This document shows, piece after piece, positions 17,053-21,427 of a DNA stretch of 21,427 bases (position 1 is its first letter; each line of letters opens with the position of its first letter). The position numbers and the translations under genes are program-made. Under the pieces are notes generated by a model. That model saw only the letters and a list, made by a program, of their open reading frames with translations. It had not been told where the DNA came from and searched no databases. The stretch is from Sphaerosporella brunnea (lineage: Eukaryota; Ascomycota; Pezizomycetes; Pezizales; Pyronemataceae), in assembly GCA_008704415.1 (NCBI GenBank), contig VXIS01000521.1:1-21427 (forward strand). The letters are read 5' to 3'.

Positions 17053-17815
17053 CTGTCTTCACGGTCTGATGCCGCTGTTCGCTTCGCTAACACCTACTCC
17101 CGAAACTGTAGTCAGTATTGGTACTTATTAACGTTCTCAAGAGATGCGATTTCGCTTTTTGGTGATGGGATCGCTAGCCCTGGAGAAGGCCTGCTCTGGA
17201 GGAACGATCTTTGCTCCTGAAACTCGATTTTTCATAGTCGTAGTTTTTTATCGCGTGGTGTTGTTGCCATAAACTCACCGGATCGCTGAACTAGGGTCAC
17301 TGCAGCTGAGGTGAAGATCGCTTGGGGAGATCGCTTGGGGAGATCACCATCGAAATAATTGTTTCAGACCGCCGACGTGGTCACTTATTATCACTCGTGA
17401 TGGGTCAGGGAAAATGAATGCGTCCCCAACCATAGGATCACCACCAATCTGCGTCCTCTCATCTCCCCACACGGAAAAGTGTATAGTGCTCTAACACCTT
17501 ATGCCAAATCCAAGCTTGCACCATCCGCGGTTGCTGCACATATGCGCCGCCACACCAAATGGCAAGTTTAAAGGAAATCGCACTAGGTAGTGAAGCGCAC
17601 TAAGGAAAGAGAAGAAGAAGGAAAAACGGTCGTTACATGGAGCCCCTATCGGGCCAGCAGCCAATCTTCGTGGTGCGAAGGAAATTCAAAACTGCCTCCG
17701 TCACTAATTTATCTACACCCTCAGTCTCAGACGCTTTTGGGTGATAATGACAATGAATTGGATGAACGTTACATAAATCCTTAACTTCAAGACGGACGTT
17801 TAACATGTTTAAAGC
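17053..17815. other. No gene recognised
   Basis: No domain-bearing or intron-supported frame is seen. A 14-bp unit (GATCGCTTGGGGA) is repeated in tandem near 17317-17342. A Glu/Lys-rich plus-strand frame at 17590 is short and unsupported. Confidence 0.5.
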
Positions 17816-17823
17816 ACCGTACC
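17816..17823. other. Left target-site duplication of the hAT element
   Basis: ACCGTACC, identical to 19066-19073. Confidence 0.93.
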
Positions 17824-18157
17824 TAGTGTTGCACACGAGCCGAGCCGGCTCGAGCCAAAAGCTCGAGCCTCGAGCCCGAGCCAGCTCGAAATATAATTGT
17901 TCAAGCTCGAGCTGGCTCGAACAAAAGTAGTTCAGGCTCGAGCTGAGCTCGAGCTTTGTGATAGAATTTTGATACTCCACTTCCGGGTGCAGCGACGAAC
18001 CCCGCCTCAAGTCAACCCAACCACCCTCCGACACCCGTCACTCGCACCTATGTACATCACTACTATTGGATGATTTTGACCGAAAGAAGGGACTAACTAC
18101 GGAGCAAGCAGAACGGACGAAAACGCAGCTACTTAAGATGAGTGCGGAGGCCGGTGG

Positions 18158-18335
18158 GCCTGATCCTCCGGGGGGCCTGATCCTCCGGCGGGCATGATCC
18201 TCCGGCAGGAGCTTGAGCCAGACCGGCAGCGGAGCTTGAGCCAGACCGGTGGCGGAGCTTGAGCAAGACCACCGGCGAAAGCCAGACCAGCGGCGAAGCC
18301 TGAGTAAGATCGGCGGCGAAGCCTGAGCAAGACCG
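18158..18335. repeat. Internal tandem repeats of the hAT element
   Basis: First come three units around CCTGATCCTCCGG. They are followed by five to six units of about 23 bp, CGGAGCTTGAGCCAGACCGG. Several minus-strand frames stay open through them and are not supported as genes. Confidence 0.85.
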
Positions 18336-18529
18336 CCTCCGACCAGAAATGGAAACAACCGACACCTACAATGCGATGAGTGCGTCTGGGTAGATAAACC
18401 TCGGGTTCTCGACCCTTCCTTCCAATCAACTTACCTTTCCCTATCCTACCCGAACGCCCCTCCACACGCACCGCTCCCTCTCCCCCAACACCCTCAAAAC
18501 CTACAAGAAGCGCATCCGTCGAGTGACTC

Positions 18530-18940
18530 ATGCCTGCACTTTCCAATGCCTTGGGTGCCGAGGCACCATCGCAGCCAAGTGCACAGGATGAGGACGAAGC
18601 TATGCGCGCTTTTTACAAGATGCTAGCTGGGAATTGGGGTGCGGATGTTGAATGCCCCGCTAAAAGTCAAGTCAATACTAACACCGGAGTTGCAGATACT
18701 CTCCATGTTGCTGCCGGAGTGCGCACACTCAGCGGAGAGAAGACATCACCTTACACAGCGTTCTTATACAAGCGAAAGATCTCTTCATACACTACCACCA
18801 TGGATGTGGCAAACAGCGATCATGATCAGGAAGAGGGCAGGACTGATAGGAGAGAACATAGAAAATCCCAGTTACCACGTTCCATAATTGTGCACACCTA
18901 CCAAACTTCCGCGGCGTCGCAACAGCGTCATTTCATGTAG
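18530..18940 (+). CDS. ORF carried inside the hAT element, unknown function
   Basis: A single ATG-initiated frame of 136 aa, ending at TAG right at the start of the right subterminal repeat block. The N-terminal part has a plausible helix (DEDEAMRAFYKMLAGNWG); the rest is polar and Ser/Thr/Arg-rich. It shows no transposase motif. It could be a fragment of a host gene captured by the transposon, part of a decayed transposase, or chance. No intron is needed. Its confinement between the repeats makes it cargo by position. Confidence 0.35.
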   Translation: MPALSNALGAEAPSQPSAQDEDEAMRAFYKMLAGNWGADVECPAKSQVNTNTGVADTLHVAAGVRTLSGEKTSPYTAFLYKRKISSYTTTMDVANSDHDQEEGRTDRREHRKSQLPRSIIVHTYQTSAASQQRHFM

Positions 18941-19065
18941 CAGGCTCGAGCCGGGCTCGAGCTTTTTGTGGCTCGGCTCGGGCTCGTGAGCCGAGCCGTC
19001 AAAAGCTGCGAGCTGGCTCGAGCCACCTGTCCAGCTTGTGTCGAGCCGGCTCGTGTGCAACACTA

Positions 19066-19073
19066 ACCGTACC
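19066..19073. other. Right target-site duplication of the hAT element
   Basis: ACCGTACC, identical to 17816-17823. A perfect duplication implies recent insertion. Confidence 0.93.
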
Positions 19074-19254
19074 AAAGTGCCTTAGAGACACACATGCCTC
19101 CATATAGATAGAAAACAGCCCATTGAGGAAAACATACACCGCGAACAGCACAAACGATAACACAAAAACGCCATCATCATTGCCACACAGCCAGTTTCGC
19201 TACCCGCCAACCCCATAATCCCCCGACCTCGTCAACCTTCACATGCACCGTCAA

Positions 19255-20895
19255 TTAGTTACAGCAGTCATTCCCAGGCCTGCAATGCTTCCTGCAGAAG
19301 GGCCTTCTACCCTCGTAGAGCGATATCATGTCGCGGACTGTCCTCTGAATTCTGTTATTCGATCCGGGACCGCCTAGGTTGCCTGGTGCATCCACTTCGA
19401 GTTTTACCTGAGGGGTACCGCCAGCTGTGTTGGCCATAGTTTTGCATGAGATCCTGCTTTTTGACCCGAGCCTGCCTATGTAGCTTGGTTGGCGCCGTGT
19501 TGATGGTAGGGTATTGTACTTCGCGGCCTGGGGAGCACTAGGGGATGCATTCACTTCGGGTTTTACCTGAGGGATATCGCAGCCTGGTGCATCGACTTCG
19601 AGCTTTACCTGAGGGGTACCGCCAGGTGTGTTGGCCATAGTGTTGTATCCTGACGTGCGTTTGAACCCAGCCCCAAGCCCAAAGTTGGCTGGCCCCCGGC
19701 GTTCATCCACTTCATTTTTTACCGGAGAGACGTTCAACGCACCGCTCATGCTTTTGCTCGCTTCATGGACTCGGACGAGGCTCGGTGTTTCCCTGTTCGT
19801 GCGCCTAGACGTAGGAGCATCGGGAACATCCGCACGCTTTTGGCCCAACCCTGGGGTTACAATGTCGTTTGACCCACTGGGACCTGTAGCAAGGCCTTCC
19901 CCGGTTGTGTCGATCATGATTTTGCGTTTAAACGCTCCAGCATGGTCGTCTACTCGGCATCCGTCCATTGAATTGCGTTGAGTAGGGGTGGCTGCTGAGG
20001 AAGCGTTCTGCTTGCCACTACTGGTTGCGGGCCTTTTCCTAGGCGGCGGAGCGGGGCTTGAAGCGCGTGAGCGCTTCCGATCCTCAGTAGTCGATGACGG
20101 GGATATAACCTCCATTATCGCGGTTGCCCAGTTTTCAGGGTGTACGCTCAACGAGTATGTGGCAGGTCGTGAGCGTGTCGCACGATTTACTGTTTGCTCG
20201 TTGTCGGTTCCAATCGAAATAATGGTACCATGTTCACGCGTCACAGCCCCAGAGATGTCGTTCACAAAGTTTTGGAGGCGCGTGTCTTGAGCAGGGATGC
20301 CAAGGAGGAGCAGGACAGCCGGGGGAGTTTTGCAGTCGTGGGCCTTGATCTGATCGATATGCTTTTGGCTGAGGCGCTGGGCGCGTTCTGAAAGGTAAAG
20401 CTGATTTGTTGTTTCGTTAGCAATAGTTTACAGAGGGAGGAAACCATATCACACACCTTCAGGAGGCCCCTTCCCCGAGTGTTAGGTCTCTTTATGATGC
20501 ACAGCTTACATCTAACTCCTTCTTGGTCCAAGTATGTTGTTTGACAGCTAACGCAGATGCGCCACTGGGGGTCCCCGTGAAGTTGCACCATGTTCCATAG
20601 ATGCGTATGCGGATCAGGGTTGAGGCCTTCGATACCTGTAGTGTAAAACCTCTGCAATTTATGTTGTTCTACGAGATAGCGGATGACGAGGTGGAGCTTG
20701 CCGATAGTATGACGATGGTCGGTCGAATGATCTTTCATCTGTATTGCGTCAACTGGTTGCACCGCCGTTGGTGTGGCTCAATTACCATACCTCACCATCC
20801 AAGGGGCCCCCTTTGACCACGATGACTTTTGGAGCATGTAGGAGGATCTGAGCTGTGCTTTGGATTGTAAGCTTATTGAAAGCCATTGCGGACAT
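19255..20895 (-). CDS. Degenerate sirtuin-like protein with disordered nuclear tail
   Basis: Exons: 20895-20791, 20738-20457 and 20400-19255. Introns are 52 nt (GTATGG to ATACAG) and 56 nt (GTGTGT to ATCAG); 510 aa. Residues 1-180 follow a fungal Sir2/Hst fold: ILLHAPKVIVVKGGPLDG in place of the VVVxTGAGIS strand, KLQRFYTTGIEGL in place of YTQNID, and VQLHGDPQWRICVSC with the catalytic-type His89. C97, C100, C112 and C115 fit the zinc site, and AVLLLLGIPAQDTRLQNFV replaces the GTS strand. The GAGIS loop, the GIPDFR segment and the NID Asn/Asp are lost, so NAD-dependent deacylation is unlikely. The tail (residues 225-510) is disordered with basic clusters (DRKRSR, PPPRKRP, FKRK) and four VKxE motifs. 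The Sir2 call rests on motif order and splice-restored frame. Confidence 0.78.
19382..19650. repeat. Coding repeats in the sirtuin-like tail
   Basis: A block around TTTACCTGAGGGGTACCGCC and TGTGTTGGCCATAGT occurs at 19382-19440 and again at 19584-19642. A shorter, diverged copy lies at 19544-19580. They encode the repeated MANT-GGTPQVKLEVDAPG segments. Confidence 0.85.
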
Positions 20896-21225
20896 CCTTC
20901 TGAAATGGTGGTGTTTGTAGGTCTTGTATCTGTGTTTCTGGCGTTTTGTGATTGTGCGGTAAGGCGGTGCTGGACACTCAGGTTCAAAGGGTCCCAGGGC
21001 TGGTATTTATGTTGAAAGGTTGCGTCCAGCTGAGCTCGCCAAATATACGAACATGCCACGTCAGACAATCATTGTCTCAGCAGACGCTTTATTTCACCAG
21101 AAATAGTCCAGCTCTCCATGCAGACAACCTCCTAGTAGCCGGCTCAGCTTGACATAGCTGTGCCTGTCCCCACCCGGCTTGCAGGAACGGATCCACCTCA
21201 CAACTTTTTACTTGCTAATACTTGC
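20896..21225. other. No gene recognised (5' flank of the sirtuin-like gene)
   Basis: Open frames on both strands are short and lack domains. The stretch next to 20895 should contain the promoter of the sirtuin-like gene. Confidence 0.45.
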
Positions 21226-21387
21226 TTACCCAAAGTACTGGCGCTTATGAGCTATTTCAGGCTCCCTTTTTAAGTGCTCAGACATGTACAGTGTATGGAT
21301 CTGTAACAATTCCTGGTCAAATTTAGTGGTGACGCATTCAAGCAGACTCAAAGGTACTGACTGGCGCTTCGCAATAATTTTTGGCAT
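21226..21387 (-). CDS. Possible small exon at the window edge
   Basis: The ATG at 21387 opens a 53-aa frame (MPKIIAKRQSVPLSLLE, then HTLYMSEHLKREPEIAHKR). A consensus donor GTAAGC at 21229, just before the stop, suggests an exon that continues in the minus direction, but no clear partner exon was found. It may equally be the end of a gene starting beyond the window. No family is recognised. Confidence 0.25.
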   Translation of the reverse strand: MPKIIAKRQSVPLSLLECVTTKFDQELLQIHTLYMSEHLKREPEIAHKRQYFG

Positions 21388-21427
21388 TCTACCCCCGTAG
21401 GGGATATGGCATAAGTACAGCAAAACA

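Larger units (their letters stand above)
17824..19065. mobile_element. hAT-type non-autonomous DNA transposon, 1242 bp
   Basis: The ends are perfect 19-bp inverted repeats, TAGTGTTGCACACGAGCCG (17824-17842) and its reverse complement (19047-19065). Both flanks carry the identical 8-bp target duplication ACCGTACC (17816-17823 and 19066-19073). An 8-bp duplication and a YA-GTGTTGC start are hallmarks of the hAT superfamily. Just inside each end are dense CTCGAGC / GCTCGAGC motifs, at about 17848-17955 and 18943-19045. This fits the subterminal repeats that hAT transposases need. No BED finger, DDE core or hATC domain is present, so it depends on a transposase made elsewhere. It carries an internal minisatellite and one ORF. 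Confidence 0.93.

Noticed and set aside
16756..17220. Overlapping plus- and minus-strand frames of 80-150 codons
   Set aside because: They arise from the stop-free 17-bp minisatellite, and the peptides are repeats of Gly/Trp/Arg/Pro with no conserved domain.
17633..18034. 133-codon minus-strand frame
   Set aside because: It runs across the left end and target duplication of the hAT element, so it joins unrelated sequences.
18133..18546. Minus-strand frames of 78-137 codons inside the hAT element
   Set aside because: They are produced by the internal 23-bp repeats, and no transposase motif is seen.
1..21427. tRNA or rRNA genes
   Set aside because: No cloverleaf-like A/B-box pairs or conserved rRNA segments were noticed by eye. 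A covariance-model scan would be needed to exclude a tRNA fully.

Overview
The window looks like genomic DNA of a filamentous fungus, most likely a Pezizomycotina ascomycete. The evidence is short GT-AG introns (about 40-98 nt, often GTATGT donors with CTAAC/CTGAC-like branch sites), multi-exon genes on both strands, long AT/GC-mixed intergenic stretches, and protein families typical of such fungi: a ferric-reductase-type transmembrane protein, a degenerate kinase, a MADS-like mini-protein and a degenerate sirtuin. No rRNA, tRNA, CRISPR array or bacterial operon structure was seen. All exon models were built by eye and none is checked against transcripts.

Layout. 0.1-0.8 kb: a hypothetical two-exon gene (-). 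0.9-2.0 kb: no clear gene, a 49-bp direct repeat and a short minisatellite. 2.0-3.4 kb: a four-exon gene (-) of a conserved fungal family I cannot name. 3.4-4.2 kb: a 130-bp tandem duplication that breaks an open frame, a strong hairpin, and a small lysine-rich exon. 4.9-5.7 kb: an 808-bp DNA transposon with 73-bp terminal inverted repeats and a relic zinc knuckle. 5.8-6.6 kb: a 134-bp tandem duplication and a small basic ORF. 7.4-10.3 kb: a divergent pair, pseudokinase (-) and four-exon ferric reductase (+), sharing a 142-bp promoter, followed by a convergent coiled-coil ORF. 10.7-11.0 kb: a 74-bp minisatellite in alternating A-B-A-B order. 11.1-16.7 kb: a run of small regulator-like genes (Myb/SANT-like, acidic Ser/Pro-rich, SANT plus poly-acidic, MADS-like) separated by repeats. 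16.8-17.05 kb: a 17-bp minisatellite. 17.8-19.1 kb: an hAT-type non-autonomous transposon with a perfect 8-bp target duplication. 19.3-20.9 kb: a sirtuin-derived gene (-) that has lost catalytic residues and gained a tail with repeated VKxE motifs. The right end holds one possible partial exon.

The overall picture is an accessory, repeat-rich compartment. Three enzyme or DNA-binding folds (kinase, sirtuin, MADS) appear in degenerate or minimal form, two kinds of cut-and-paste transposon are present, and many tandem repeats are locally amplified. No operon-like cooperation can be claimed. The one close physical link is the shared promoter of the pseudokinase and the ferric reductase.
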